61,443 nt of DNA from Candidatus Saccharimonadota bacterium (GCA_009777315.1 WRMD01000004.1:1-61443), one strand, 5' to 3'; positions 1-10,592 are shown, counted from the first letter of the stretch. The notes: generated by a model not told the origin, from the letters alone. Translations and numbers: made by a program.

Positions 1-1455
1 CTGCCATTCTTCTTGGTTATTACGGTAACGAAGACAGCACTGCTAGGACTAGGTATGGTGGGTGGAGCGCTAACGGGTAAGATGAACCAGCTAGGCGGCG
101 CAGTAGGAGGAGCCGCTAAGAAACCACTAGCTCAATACCAAGCAGAGAAGAAACAGCAATACGACGCGAAGATAAAGAGTGGTGGTGGACTGCTGGGTAG
201 GGGCGACCCGCGGAAGTGGGCTAGTGACGCTAGTGACAAGCGGAAGGCTAATAGGACTCAAGCTACTGCAGACTATCGGGCAGCTGCTGTAGGAGCCTAC
301 ATGGGAGATAACGAGAAGCTGAAGGGAGTGAGTGAGCGAGCTCAAATCCGCTATGGTAGCTATACAGGAGATGGTAGGAGCGTGGAGGCAATGCGAGCAG
401 ACGGGATGAGTGAGGATGACATCAATGCGGAGATGAAGAAGCGGACTGATGCAGGGACTTATACAGGAACTACTGACCCGACGGAGCTAGCAATGGAAAC
501 CAGGCTAACGGCAGGAGGGATGAGTGCAGCTGACGCAAGCGCAATGGCCACACAAGAGTTCAAGTGGCGAGACAGCAGTAAGAAGAATCGAGCGAAGAAG
601 GGAGACAGTAGGAGCTATGTAGGCAGGAAGCGCTCAACTGGTATAGGAGCAGCTAATAAGGAAGAGCGGGAGCTGATGGAAGGTATCTCTGCGGATATGG
701 AGATGCGCTATGGTAATAACACAGCAGGACTCTCGGCGGAGTTTCAGAATGCCTTAACGAGCGGAGACGCGGTGAAGACTAAGGCCCTAACCAACATGCT
801 GGTAGGGAGAGGGAGTGAAGGGATCAAGCAGATCTCGTCTAGCCTAAAGGGTGCGGAAGCTGGTTATAGGACGATGGGGGCGGATCAGAAGGCGAAGTAT
901 GACCAAAGCCGACAGGCACTGATTAAGTCACTATCTACGGACGTGAACAACCGGGAGGTGGGGAAGAAGGATGCTACCTTAGCGACTTGGGCAAGGAACA
1001 TTGGTTCGAGTGATACGAGTAGTCCAGTAGGGGCAGCCTTTGCTGGGAAGACGTTTGATGAAGTGAGTAATACTGGCAGTGCTGATGCGACAGTGGCGGC
1101 TTCGGCTAGGGCAGCCCAGAGGGTGGTGTTAGATGATGTGGTAACAAACACAGGAGACATGTGGAAGCAGAGTGGTAGCTCGCTGGAGACGATGTTGACT
1201 AATACGAACATTAGCGATGACCAACGCTTTGGTAGGGCTTATGACATGATTAGTGATGCGAAGCATAGTAGGAATGGGGCGGAAGAGGACGTAAGTAAGA
1301 AAGCTCGGGTGGCGCTGGCGATTAACCAGGCAGCGGCAGGTGGGAGTGCGGGGGCATTGGCGGCACTAGCAGCGGCAGGGAGTGCGCCGATAGTTGGTAG
1401 GCCTACTGAGGCTCAGCTGGTGAGGATGTATGATAGGTTGAAGGTGGGGGCTTGA
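1..1455 (+). CDS. C-terminal part of a VirB6/TrbL-like membrane protein, truncated by the window edge
   Basis: Frame 1 is open to the left edge; hydrophobic start then a long Ala/Lys/Ser-rich soluble tail; next to cell-wall hydrolase and large membrane protein genes. Confidence 0.5.
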   Translation: MPFFLVITVTKTALLGLGMVGGALTGKMNQLGGAVGGAAKKPLAQYQAEKKQQYDAKIKSGGGLLGRGDPRKWASDASDKRKANRTQATADYRAAAVGAYMGDNEKLKGVSERAQIRYGSYTGDGRSVEAMRADGMSEDDINAEMKKRTDAGTYTGTTDPTELAMETRLTAGGMSAADASAMATQEFKWRDSSKKNRAKKGDSRSYVGRKRSTGIGAANKEERELMEGISADMEMRYGNNTAGLSAEFQNALTSGDAVKTKALTNMLVGRGSEGIKQISSSLKGAEAGYRTMGADQKAKYDQSRQALIKSLSTDVNNREVGKKDATLATWARNIGSSDTSSPVGAAFAGKTFDEVSNTGSADATVAASARAAQRVVLDDVVTNTGDMWKQSGSSLETMLTNTNISDDQRFGRAYDMISDAKHSRNGAEEDVSKKARVALAINQAAAGGSAGALAALAAAGSAPIVGRPTEAQLVRMYDRLKVGA

Positions 1456-1567
1456 TAATGCTTGACTTTTACGGCCTGGTGTGCTATACTGTATAGTAGA
1501 GACGCGTGTTTCTATTGAATCGCGCGTTTAATTTTAACGAACCTTAATAAAGAAGGAGGCAAAATGC

Positions 1568-2584
1568 ATGAAACGTTCTATGTTGATAGTGTTTTTGGTG
1601 GTCTGCTCTGCCCTTTTACTGACTGCCTGTGGTGGCGGAGGCCAGACGGCAGGACCTAACCCTGACCCGAACCAGGTGCCTGTAGGTGGCAGGCAAGCTG
1701 TGCAAGCGGCCGTAGTGCCGGAAGCGGCTGGATCGGCTGTAGAGACGCCGACTGAGAACCACCCGGCTCTGCTGATTCTGCGGGACGAAACCGGCAGAGA
1801 AGTTTTTGTAGTTAGTGACTACATCGCCGATGTGGAGGCAGTGGAATTTGGTGATGCTTATGCTGTTTTTGTTTATCTGGACAGCGAGGGGACTGAACTC
1901 TTTGCGGAACTAACCGGAGAAGTGACTGGCAGAGAGCTGCATGTGTTTCTGGGGAGTGACTGGCAGGCTTCGTTTATGGTAAGCAACGTGGTGACAAGTG
2001 GCACCGTCATCATATCTACCGGTAAAATTACAGAACAGCAAGCGGAGGCTTTGGCTGATTTGCTGAGGTCAGGGATGACCGAACAGATAGAGTCGGCCGG
2101 GCAACCGGAAGCACCGCTGGGTGAAGGCGGGAGCTCGTTGGCAACAGGTGAGTTTGATGGGGAAGCTAATGATTTTTGGCGGTATCTATTGAGTTTGCCG
2201 GATGAGACGATACTTTATGACTACTTGGTAGAGCATTATGACGCAAGACCTATGGATCTCCTAGGAGGCGCTACGCTAGCGGCCGACGCGGTACCGGTTG
2301 GTCATACTGCAAACATAGCGCTTGGCGACCAATATAGAAGTATTTCTTTGGCGTTTGGGCGGGTGCTGGATACACAAGACAATCTTCGCCCTCTCGACCT
2401 TTGGGGTGGGTCTTTCTTAGACTGGGATCGGAACTATTGGGGTATGGTGACCGTTGATATGACAAAAATGCGGCTTTCTGACTCTGGTCGGATAATGATC
2501 GCAATAATTCATAACTACCGCAATGGCTTACCGCTGAACGAAGGTATACCCCACTCTACACTAGAGGATAGCAATAGTCAGTAA
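1568..2584 (+). CDS. Putative lipoprotein
   Basis: Signal peptide with lipobox LLTAC followed by a Gly-rich linker; RBS aaggagg just upstream. Confidence 0.7.
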   Translation: MKRSMLIVFLVVCSALLLTACGGGGQTAGPNPDPNQVPVGGRQAVQAAVVPEAAGSAVETPTENHPALLILRDETGREVFVVSDYIADVEAVEFGDAYAVFVYLDSEGTELFAELTGEVTGRELHVFLGSDWQASFMVSNVVTSGTVIISTGKITEQQAEALADLLRSGMTEQIESAGQPEAPLGEGGSSLATGEFDGEANDFWRYLLSLPDETILYDYLVEHYDARPMDLLGGATLAADAVPVGHTANIALGDQYRSISLAFGRVLDTQDNLRPLDLWGGSFLDWDRNYWGMVTVDMTKMRLSDSGRIMIAIIHNYRNGLPLNEGIPHSTLEDSNSQ

Positions 2585-2611
2585 AGCACGACCTCAAGCC
2601 TCCTAAACATG

Positions 2612-2638
2612 ATAACCCCTGCGAAAGCGGGGGTTTAG
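2612..2638 (+). terminator. Intrinsic terminator-like hairpin
   Basis: AACCCCTGC GAAA GCGGGGGTTT downstream of 1568-2584. Confidence 0.5.
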
Positions 2639-2681
2639 ACTTCCCCGGAGCAAGACGGTTGTGCTATAATACTTAGTAATT

Positions 2682-5600
2682 ATGGAGGATAATCCGGATA
2701 TACCGAAGTCGGGCTATGGGGGGGTGTATGATGCTGACACCGGACCTGGTAAGTCGAAGGCTCCGCGCACAGAGGAGCAAGACCGGGCGGGGAGTGTGCT
2801 GAGTAAAGCTGAGCAAGAGGCTGGGGCTGGGGTGCCGGAAGAGATTGGGGATAAAACCACGGCCGGTAGTAGCGACCGGGCCGAGACGCCCTCCCCTAAC
2901 AATGAGCCGCCGATGGCGGGAGGGGCTGGTAAGGGAGGGGGCAAAAAGGGCTTCTTAAGCCGTCTAAAAGGAGGTGGTGGTAAGAAGGGGCCGGCGGTTT
3001 TTGTAGGTGGCTCACTGGGGATAACGGCTATCTTGATGTTTGGCGTGTCGACGATGCTGCCGTTTCACCTGGCTGAGCTACTGATGGAGATGTTTAACCC
3101 GACACAGCTAGAGGTGAACATGCGGGGGACGAATTTGTTTTCGCGGAAGCTGGCTAAGCAGATTGCGAGAACTGAGCTAAATATGCAAAAGCGGGTGAAC
3201 CGAACCTTTGAGACTAGGAACCGGTTGAGCCAGAGGCGGATAAACCAGCTAAACCGGCGAATGGGAGAGAGCGGGATCCAGTTTAGGCAGGTGGAGGTGA
3301 ATGGACGGATAAGGACTGATGTTGAGTATAATTATCGGTCGGCTACTGGCGGACAGGTGACGGAGACGCTGGACTCGGCGCGGTTTAAGCAGCTGATGGG
3401 GACGGGGTCTGGCTCGGATGCTAACTTTCGGCATAATTTTGACCGAGGAACGCGGAATTGGCGAGGACGGACGGCGGCGTGGTTTGATGATGTGACGGCG
3501 TCGGTATTAACTAAGCTAGGAATGCGGGTGCGGAATATACTAGGGGGGATTGGCGATAGGGCGCCGCCTAATACGGCGGAAGGAAGTAGAGGTACGAAGA
3601 TAAGGACGGAAGCTGGGATAGAAATAAATCAGGCGAATAGCGGGTCTGGTGCTAGGGCGAATGGTAGCGCCGGGTCGGATGATGCGGGAGGTCAAGTCGG
3701 GGCAGCTGGGAAGGCTGATATCCAGGCGCGGCAGCGGGCGAGGGCCTTTTTACAATCGACGGCTGGCAAGGCACTGAATAGATCGTCGTCGATAACGGGT
3801 GCGTTTGCGATTGGGTGTGGCCTGCTAAGAGCTATGACAATGGCAATACGAGTGGTGCAAGCGGCGGAGATGCTAGGGGTGCTGGCTTTTGCTAAGACGC
3901 TGATGGAGGCACCGGATCGGGCGAAGATGGAGGATGACTCGCCGGTAAATGAGCTGGGGGCGGTGATAACATCTACAAGTGTGGACGAGGATCCGGCTAG
4001 CCCCTATGCGGGGATAGTGCGGAGCGGGACGGAAGGAGCACTACTGATGAACGCGGCAACCGGACAGGAGGTGAACCTGAAAGATCCAAGCGTGGAGAGG
4101 TTCAATGCGGTTAATGCGTTCGTTAATATCGCGACAGCTATAGGAGATAGTAGTATAACTAAGGCGGGTTGTGCGGCGATAACACTGGCGGCGGCGGGGA
4201 TTGGTGTGGTTACCAGCGTCGCAGCGGCGATAGCAACGCTGGGGGTATCGCTAGTCATCGAAGCTGCGGTGGGCATTGCAGCTGAACTAGCTATGACATA
4301 CCTAATACAGCCATTTCTGACGTGGTTGGCAACGCGCTGGGTGACAAACCTAGCGACGGATGCCTTTGGGCCGGAAGCGACAGACTCGATAGTGGCTGGG
4401 GTGAATATGTTTAGCAATAATAATGCGGTGAGTGGCGGAATGGGGATTGGCACGCGCGAGACGGCGCTGCGACACTACCAGGCGGAACGGGAGGTGATCG
4501 CGCGGCATAAGGAAATGATAAGGCAGGAGCGGAGTCCGTTTGATATAACTTCTAAGGATACCTTTATGGGGAGCATTGTGGCGAAGTTTGCCTTTGCTAA
4601 CCCGAGGAGGAATAGTATAAATGGGCTGGCGGCGCTAGGTAGTATAACGAGGGCGTCGACGGCGTCGCTACTGCCGACGCGGCTGGCGCATGCGGTGGGT
4701 GACGCTGACTTTAATATGCAGATGGCGCCTCCGGGTATGTGTCCGGAATTAGATAGTATTGGAGCGGCTGGGAACATACTCTGTCAACCGTTCCCGGTGT
4801 CGGATTTGAATAAGATTGAGATTGACCCGCAAGTGGTGTTTTTGAAAGTAGCGTATATGCATGGCGAGCCCGACTATGCACAGCGGCGGTGCAGGAGTGC
4901 GATAGTAGGCCCCCTCGGAGGTCGGCCGGAACCGAATTTCCGTTGTCGGATCGTAAATACGACGCGAGAAGAGTTCTTGGCAGTGACGACGGAAATTACG
5001 GATATTGAGCATGATGATTATAATGGTGGCATAACTGACCCGCGGGCGTTTGATGAACTAGAAACTGGTATACGGGTAAATTGTAGTGGTGGAAGGTGTA
5101 GTGCAAACAGGGCGAATAGTAGTGGTCGTCGGGGCGGATCGTATAGCGGGACGTTCCCGGTGGTGTGTCCGAGCGGGCAGAATGGTGGCGACTGTGTGCC
5201 GGAGGATGAAGATCTGGCTAGGGGGTGGAGCCATATGTCGGGCACGACCAATCAGTATCAGATTCAGCATTATTACGTCACCGAATTGATAACGGGGTCA
5301 GACCAACTGGAGCTGATTCAGCCGGGATCGCGCCTGGAGGACTACGTGCGCTTCTGCTCGAACCGGCCGTCGCCGTTTGGGCAGGACGATGGCAATATCA
5401 TATCGCTACTGCAAGGCGTAGTGAATAGCGACGGGACTAGCACGACGCGAGGGTCATGGGTGAGGTGGCTGGGAAGGATACCGATTGTGAATAGTTTTGT
5501 GACTATGTGGGATGAGGGAAGCAGGATAGCCGCGGAACAGACCGGTTGGGTCAACGGTGAGAACTGTGTAGCTGGTGGTACATCGGGGACTGGTGTGGTG

Positions 5601-6014
5601 AGCTGGGAGGCAGAGACGGGTTGGTATGCGCAGTATTCGTCGGACGTGCGGCTGTATGAGAACATGGGCAGTATCGAGACGGCACCGACGGTAGCGCTAC
5701 TACATCACTGGGAAGCGGTGAACAGCGCGAAGTATGATATAGTGGACTCGCCGGAAGCGATATTAGCGATGTTTGCCGGGATTCCGCTGGAAGAGTCGAT
5801 TAGCTCGGTGGCACTGCTGAATAGGATGATTAGCACGCCGATGAGTGGAGACGATATTGCGGGGCTTTGGCCGATGGTGGGAGAGCCGATTGATGCGCGG
5901 ATGGATATACTGGAGGCGAGAGAGGAAGCGCTGAGCAAACGAGATGAGGATAGGATGCCGAATTTCTTGTCGGTACTGGGATTCAATCCGTGGCGTTTTG
6001 GGTATAGAGGATGA
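2682..6014 (+). CDS. Large multi-TM protein of a secretion/envelope cluster
   Basis: 1110 aa, charged N-terminus then several hydrophobic segments, Cys-containing C-terminal half; 3' end overlaps the next gene. Confidence 0.6.
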   Translation: MEDNPDIPKSGYGGVYDADTGPGKSKAPRTEEQDRAGSVLSKAEQEAGAGVPEEIGDKTTAGSSDRAETPSPNNEPPMAGGAGKGGGKKGFLSRLKGGGGKKGPAVFVGGSLGITAILMFGVSTMLPFHLAELLMEMFNPTQLEVNMRGTNLFSRKLAKQIARTELNMQKRVNRTFETRNRLSQRRINQLNRRMGESGIQFRQVEVNGRIRTDVEYNYRSATGGQVTETLDSARFKQLMGTGSGSDANFRHNFDRGTRNWRGRTAAWFDDVTASVLTKLGMRVRNILGGIGDRAPPNTAEGSRGTKIRTEAGIEINQANSGSGARANGSAGSDDAGGQVGAAGKADIQARQRARAFLQSTAGKALNRSSSITGAFAIGCGLLRAMTMAIRVVQAAEMLGVLAFAKTLMEAPDRAKMEDDSPVNELGAVITSTSVDEDPASPYAGIVRSGTEGALLMNAATGQEVNLKDPSVERFNAVNAFVNIATAIGDSSITKAGCAAITLAAAGIGVVTSVAAAIATLGVSLVIEAAVGIAAELAMTYLIQPFLTWLATRWVTNLATDAFGPEATDSIVAGVNMFSNNNAVSGGMGIGTRETALRHYQAEREVIARHKEMIRQERSPFDITSKDTFMGSIVAKFAFANPRRNSINGLAALGSITRASTASLLPTRLAHAVGDADFNMQMAPPGMCPELDSIGAAGNILCQPFPVSDLNKIEIDPQVVFLKVAYMHGEPDYAQRRCRSAIVGPLGGRPEPNFRCRIVNTTREEFLAVTTEITDIEHDDYNGGITDPRAFDELETGIRVNCSGGRCSANRANSSGRRGGSYSGTFPVVCPSGQNGGDCVPEDEDLARGWSHMSGTTNQYQIQHYYVTELITGSDQLELIQPGSRLEDYVRFCSNRPSPFGQDDGNIISLLQGVVNSDGTSTTRGSWVRWLGRIPIVNSFVTMWDEGSRIAAEQTGWVNGENCVAGGTSGTGVVSWEAETGWYAQYSSDVRLYENMGSIETAPTVALLHHWEAVNSAKYDIVDSPEAILAMFAGIPLEESISSVALLNRMISTPMSGDDIAGLWPMVGEPIDARMDILEAREEALSKRDEDRMPNFLSVLGFNPWRFGYRG

Positions 6015-7987
6015 TGAGGAAGATTAAATACTGGATAGCGCTGGTGCTACTAGTGGTAGCGACGGCGATACCGGAGTCGGCGCGAGCGAATAACTTTCCG
6101 ACGGATGAGATAGAAGATTTCTTTGGTGAATCGCTGGTGTTTTGGTATAACCCGTTTGAGACTTTAGAGATACCGAACCGAGATTCGTGTGGTGGGTATG
6201 GAGACATCCAGGTTAGTGGTGATACGTTCACGGAGATGATTTGGAGTGGGCTGAGGTCGGCGGGGATGACTGAGATACAAGCGGCGGCGATAACAGGAAC
6301 GCTGGCGCAGGAGAGTGGGCACAATCCGTTCCGGCATGAGCAAGAGTTTTTGAACGCTTGCTCAGCGTCGGCATTGCCTAACTGCGCGCCGGGGGATACC
6401 AGCGTGTCGTGCCGATGCTCGGACTGGAACTTGATGAATAATACTGACATCTCGTATGGCGTGGGGATATTGCAGTTTAGCGGCGGTAGGCGGACGAACC
6501 TGCTGAGGCAGCTGGAGGAACGACGATCAGATTTGCTGCCATACATGCTGGACCCGTTTGGCGTGGGGTCCAACCGAGGCTTGGATGAAGTTGACCCAAG
6601 TGTCATTACAGACATGGTCGGATTCCAGCTGAGGTTTATGCTGGACGAGCTAGAAGCGGCGGCGGCGAATTCGTCCAGCAATATCATGTATGCGGGACCG
6701 AGGGCGTTCCTGAACCAATCGCCGCAAGATATAGACAACAGGTGGTGCGGTGGGCCAATGAGCGATGAACTGGGGTACTATATATGCGCGTTTCAGACTT
6801 TTACCAGGTCGTGCTATTGGAGTTCTAATGGCACTGGTAGAGGCACGCCGCGGTGCGCTGCGCAACATACTACAAACTCCTATTTAGAAAACGTAATAGG
6901 CCCTCATGCAAGGCAGATTTTGGCTGAGTTTTCGGGGAGGTCGTACACCAACATGGGAACGAATGCGGTGGATATTAGTTCGGATGGTACGATTTTTGTT
7001 GGTGATCAACGAATGCATGCTGTGTGTGAAGCGCTCGGGCTGTCGCTTTGTCTTGCGGAGGCAGGGGCGGGAGCGGGTTGGCTGTCGAGTAACGCGGCGG
7101 CAGCGGCGGCTCTACATTCGGGTGGGCCGATTGTAGTAAGTCTGGGGATAGATCATTTGGGTGATGCGGCCGCTATCGCGAGTACGATAAATAGCTTGGC
7201 GTCGGGGGCGTGGGCGGGGCGACGGATAGTGGTGGCCGGAGTGCCGGCAGTTGATGAGGCGATGGCTACTACGGTGACGAACGCGGAGGTGCAGGCGTTT
7301 AATGATGAGCTGAGTAGTGGGATTACGGCTGATGGGGTACGGTATTGTGATGCGACCATCTCAGGGTTTAGCACAACTGATGATGGAATTAATCTGGATA
7401 CGGCTGGGGCGGAGCTATTCTATTCGACACTGGTTAATACCTGTGGCAGGGGTAGTAACACTCACTGTCCGCCTGGGCATCTAGTTTCGGGGGGGATGAG
7501 TTTGGCGGAGGCGGAGGCTTTGGCGGAGAGGTATAATACGGACCCGGAAGTGCTGGAGTTTATGCAGGGTCGTATGTTGAACCCACTCCCAGACTGCCCA
7601 AGCCAAGATCCGCGACGCAATTGCTCAACGTTTTCGCGTTGGTTTGTAGAGAACTTTACCGGCGTACTGCATGAAGGGCGTGTGGGTGATGGCTGGTCGG
7701 TGGCGCAAAATATCGCTAATCAGCGTGGTTGGCAGCGTGGTCTAACTAGTGAAGGGGCAGTGCCGCGAGCGTATTCGGTATTTAGTTATGGAGATGGTAC
7801 TAGCGGGAACAACCATACAGGCATTGTGGTCGGTGTGGAGGGCAACTCAGTGATCATAATTCATGCCGGGTATTGCCAATTTGGCGGGCGAGCTGAGGTG
7901 ATGGATTGGGACACATGGTCGAGGAATCGTCCTGATTTGAACTTTGCATATATACCGGATGATGAGCTGAACTTTGGGGGATGGTAG
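6011..7987 (+). CDS. Secreted cell-wall protein: lysozyme-like + SGNH-like (degenerate) + C-terminal CHAP domain
   Basis: AAAITGTLAQESGHNPFRHEQ resembles phage tail lysozyme; IFVGDQRM...VVSLGIDHLGD...DGINLD resembles SGNH blocks; NCSTFSRWFV...NHTGIVVGV...IIHAGY resembles CHAP. Confidence 0.75.
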   Translation: MMRKIKYWIALVLLVVATAIPESARANNFPTDEIEDFFGESLVFWYNPFETLEIPNRDSCGGYGDIQVSGDTFTEMIWSGLRSAGMTEIQAAAITGTLAQESGHNPFRHEQEFLNACSASALPNCAPGDTSVSCRCSDWNLMNNTDISYGVGILQFSGGRRTNLLRQLEERRSDLLPYMLDPFGVGSNRGLDEVDPSVITDMVGFQLRFMLDELEAAAANSSSNIMYAGPRAFLNQSPQDIDNRWCGGPMSDELGYYICAFQTFTRSCYWSSNGTGRGTPRCAAQHTTNSYLENVIGPHARQILAEFSGRSYTNMGTNAVDISSDGTIFVGDQRMHAVCEALGLSLCLAEAGAGAGWLSSNAAAAAALHSGGPIVVSLGIDHLGDAAAIASTINSLASGAWAGRRIVVAGVPAVDEAMATTVTNAEVQAFNDELSSGITADGVRYCDATISGFSTTDDGINLDTAGAELFYSTLVNTCGRGSNTHCPPGHLVSGGMSLAEAEALAERYNTDPEVLEFMQGRMLNPLPDCPSQDPRRNCSTFSRWFVENFTGVLHEGRVGDGWSVAQNIANQRGWQRGLTSEGAVPRAYSVFSYGDGTSGNNHTGIVVGVEGNSVIIIHAGYCQFGGRAEVMDWDTWSRNRPDLNFAYIPDDELNFGGW

Positions 7988-8028
7988 CAGGGGTGTGGTA
8001 AGATGAGAGAGAAGAGGAGGATGGCGCG

Positions 8029-9036
8029 ATGATGAATGGGACGTTTACGAAGAAGCAGATTATTTTGATTAGCTGTGCGCTTTTGGCGGTGATTTTGTTG
8101 CCGATACTGATTAGGTTTATAGCGAGTTTTCGTGATCCGTATCCAAATAATGGGATAAAATTGCAGAATCTGCACCGGCTAACGCGAGGTAATCCACGAT
8201 CCGTGGAGAGAGTTAGATTTATACAGGATGCTTTGTTCGGTCTGGTGCAAATGAATAGTGATGAGACCCTGCTACCTGACCTGATAACGGACGCTTATTT
8301 GCGGCCGGAAGCGTTTGAGCAGGGGCAGCGCGAGAATGGAGTGCATTTTATTGACGGTTTGGTGGATATAGACAGCTTGGAGATGACCTTTGTGATACGT
8401 TGGGAATGGGTGGATGATGCGCGGGACGAGGGGCTTTTGGATCAGTGGGGGAGTATGGTGCTCTGCCCTACTGCGGAACAAAGTCGGTTCCCGGATTTTG
8501 TGTGTACCGATGCGTTGATTGAAATGGCAGGGCCGACGGATGAGATTATGAACTATTTCCCGATTATGAATATGCTGTTTCGTCTGCGGTGGAGGATTGA
8601 AGAAGATGATTCGTTTACGATCTTGGTGGAGACGACGGATACTTATTTGGACGGGGCGGTGGGTCGGCTGAGGGAGGTGCCGGTGAATTTGGCGCAATAT
8701 AGGATTGAGTGGACGCCAGAGTCGCCGTTTGTGACGAATTTGGATTTGGAGACGACGGTGATAAATAGTCCGCAGCAGGTGCTCAGTAGGCTTTATCCAG
8801 CGCGACAGGGGCAGTATAGCGTGGATTGCCGGGAGGTGCTGGGGGATTATACGGTGTGTTTGCTGGAGCAGCCGTTTGAGAACTGGATGTTGACGCCGCC
8901 GGTGGCGTATCGGGCGCTTTTGGTGAGGAGTGGTGGGGGGTGGCTTTTGACTGGGACGCCGGAGCCGATATTGAATGTGTTTAATAACCCGAATGTGCCG
9001 CTGCCGGTGTTGACTCGGGCAAACGATATGTATTGA
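8029..9036 (+). CDS. Membrane-anchored hypothetical protein
   Basis: N-terminal TM segment, long ORF in same direction as the cluster. Confidence 0.55.
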   Translation: MMNGTFTKKQIILISCALLAVILLPILIRFIASFRDPYPNNGIKLQNLHRLTRGNPRSVERVRFIQDALFGLVQMNSDETLLPDLITDAYLRPEAFEQGQRENGVHFIDGLVDIDSLEMTFVIRWEWVDDARDEGLLDQWGSMVLCPTAEQSRFPDFVCTDALIEMAGPTDEIMNYFPIMNMLFRLRWRIEEDDSFTILVETTDTYLDGAVGRLREVPVNLAQYRIEWTPESPFVTNLDLETTVINSPQQVLSRLYPARQGQYSVDCREVLGDYTVCLLEQPFENWMLTPPVAYRALLVRSGGGWLLTGTPEPILNVFNNPNVPLPVLTRANDMY

Positions 9037-9061
9037 CTTTTTAAACTTCTTGTGCTATAAT
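9037..9061 (+). promoter_or_regulatory. Sigma70-type promoter with extended -10
   Basis: TTGACTTTTTAAACTTCTTGTGCTATAAT; similar promoters precede 1568, 25542 and 34149. Confidence 0.55.
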
Positions 9062-9170
9062 GGGGGTATTAGAGAGCATGTTTGCTGGGCCTTTTATAGA
9101 TAAGTTCTAAAACTCGGAAGGCTGACGTGCTAGCTGGCGTGCTAAATATCCCCAAAAGGAGGACGGCTAT

Positions 9171-9887
9171 ATGACTATGAAGAGGATGCTGAACCTGGTG
9201 CTGTGCGCCCTGGTGACCTTGTCGCTGAATGCCTGGGCGTTTGAGACGGTTTTGGCGTGTGAGGTGGAGACTGAGATGACTGCCCTGCCCCAGCTGCCAC
9301 CACCGGTCAAACCGGATGAAGCTCGTGATGTGATGCGGACGATGAATAGTTTAAGCCTCAACGTCACGAATGGCGGTGCATTGATGAATGTTGTGCTGGC
9401 AGGTGTGGCGGAAGATGGCGCGCTGATTTTGCGACCGGTGGATGATTTGTTAGTGGTGGCTAGCCTGGATTACGTGACTCTGCCGCATGGAGAGCGAGTG
9501 AATGCCGGATATTTGGCTATGCCTCGTCTGGCGCCGATTAAGATTGCCGTAGGAGCGGGCTGGCTGGAGGATGAAGACGTGCCGATTGCGGTGGCGCTGG
9601 TTGATTCGACGAGTAGCTTCGCGACCCTGGACGATTTGACGCGCGTACGGCTGGGTCGTCAAACTATTGATCCGAGTCTGACATTTGAATGGCTGGTTGA
9701 GCAGCGGGCGCGAGTGATTGTGTCGTATATGGATTGGGACGGAGAGTTGTGGGTGACGGGTGTGACCGTTGACCCGCGGGACCTGCGCGAGATGTTGATT
9801 CCGTATGAATCTGACCTGTATATACGCCTGCGGATCTTTGGCGACGGCGAAAAGGTCGAGTTTAACGGGGTGGGCAGACTCCCTTAG
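9171..9887 (+). CDS. Secreted hypothetical protein
   Basis: Signal-peptide-like N-terminus; upstream TTGACT...TGCTATAAT promoter and aaaaggagg RBS. Confidence 0.55.
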   Translation: MTMKRMLNLVLCALVTLSLNAWAFETVLACEVETEMTALPQLPPPVKPDEARDVMRTMNSLSLNVTNGGALMNVVLAGVAEDGALILRPVDDLLVVASLDYVTLPHGERVNAGYLAMPRLAPIKIAVGAGWLEDEDVPIAVALVDSTSSFATLDDLTRVRLGRQTIDPSLTFEWLVEQRARVIVSYMDWDGELWVTGVTVDPRDLREMLIPYESDLYIRLRIFGDGEKVEFNGVGRLP

Positions 9888-10362
9888 GTTTAGTTGGAGC
9901 TTTACGAGTACCAGAACCCCGCTTGCTAGTGGGGTTTTGTTGCATTCGGTAGATGCGGAGGAAGGTGGCGGGGGTGACGGCGGGGACGGGGGAGTTTTTG
10001 AAGTGTTCGACGTTGTTGGTGATGATGTAGGTGGCGCGGATTTGTTGGGCGGCTTGGACCTGCATGGCGTCTTCGAAGTCGCCAAAGTCGCCGATTGGGG
10101 CGTCGAGGGCGTTGGCGAGGCTGTTTTCGGTGAGCTCGACGTAGCGGAGGGTGGTGGCAAGGCTGTTGAGGACTCGCTGGACGTCGCTGGCGCTGGCCTT
10201 GGCGCTGGCTAGGAGGTTGGCAACGGTAGGATAGGAGACCGCGGTGAAGTAGCCGGTGATTTTGCCCTGGCTGCAGAGGCTAAGGATGCGGTCGGCGTTG
10301 TCGGCGCTGGGGCGACCCAAGAGAAGGTCTAGCGGGACATTGGTGTCGATTAGGCAGATCAT
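9862..10362 (-). CDS. PIN-domain (VapC-like) toxin
   Basis: MICLIDTNVPLDLLLGR, DFEDAMQVQAA, YIITNNVEHF: PIN acidic residues. Confidence 0.8.
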   Translation of the reverse strand: MICLIDTNVPLDLLLGRPSADNADRILSLCSQGKITGYFTAVSYPTVANLLASAKASASDVQRVLNSLATTLRYVELTENSLANALDAPIGDFGDFEDAMQVQAAQQIRATYIITNNVEHFKNSPVPAVTPATFLRIYRMQQNPTSKRGSGTRKAPTKPKGVCPPR

Positions 10363-10592
10363 GGGCAGTGCCTTTCTAGTCGGTGGACTTCTCGGGCCTG
10401 GCGAAGGTCGAAATCGGGCGAAGCGTTGATAGAGGCGGCGACCTGCCGTATTTCATTCATGGTGTCGAGCGGCTTAGTAGGCTGCATGGTGAAGATGACC
10501 TTGCCGTTCTTGGTGACGCGGACCGGTCGGGTGCGGGCAATGTCGGCGTAATGGCCGAAACGGTTTTGTACTTCTGTGGACGTTGCTATCAT
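10359..10592 (-). CDS. Phd/YefM-like antitoxin
   Basis: ATSTEVQNRFGHYADIARTRPVRVTKNGKVIFTM; overlaps the PIN gene by 4 nt. Confidence 0.75.
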   Translation of the reverse strand: MIATSTEVQNRFGHYADIARTRPVRVTKNGKVIFTMQPTKPLDTMNEIRQVAASINASPDFDLRQAREVHRLERHCP

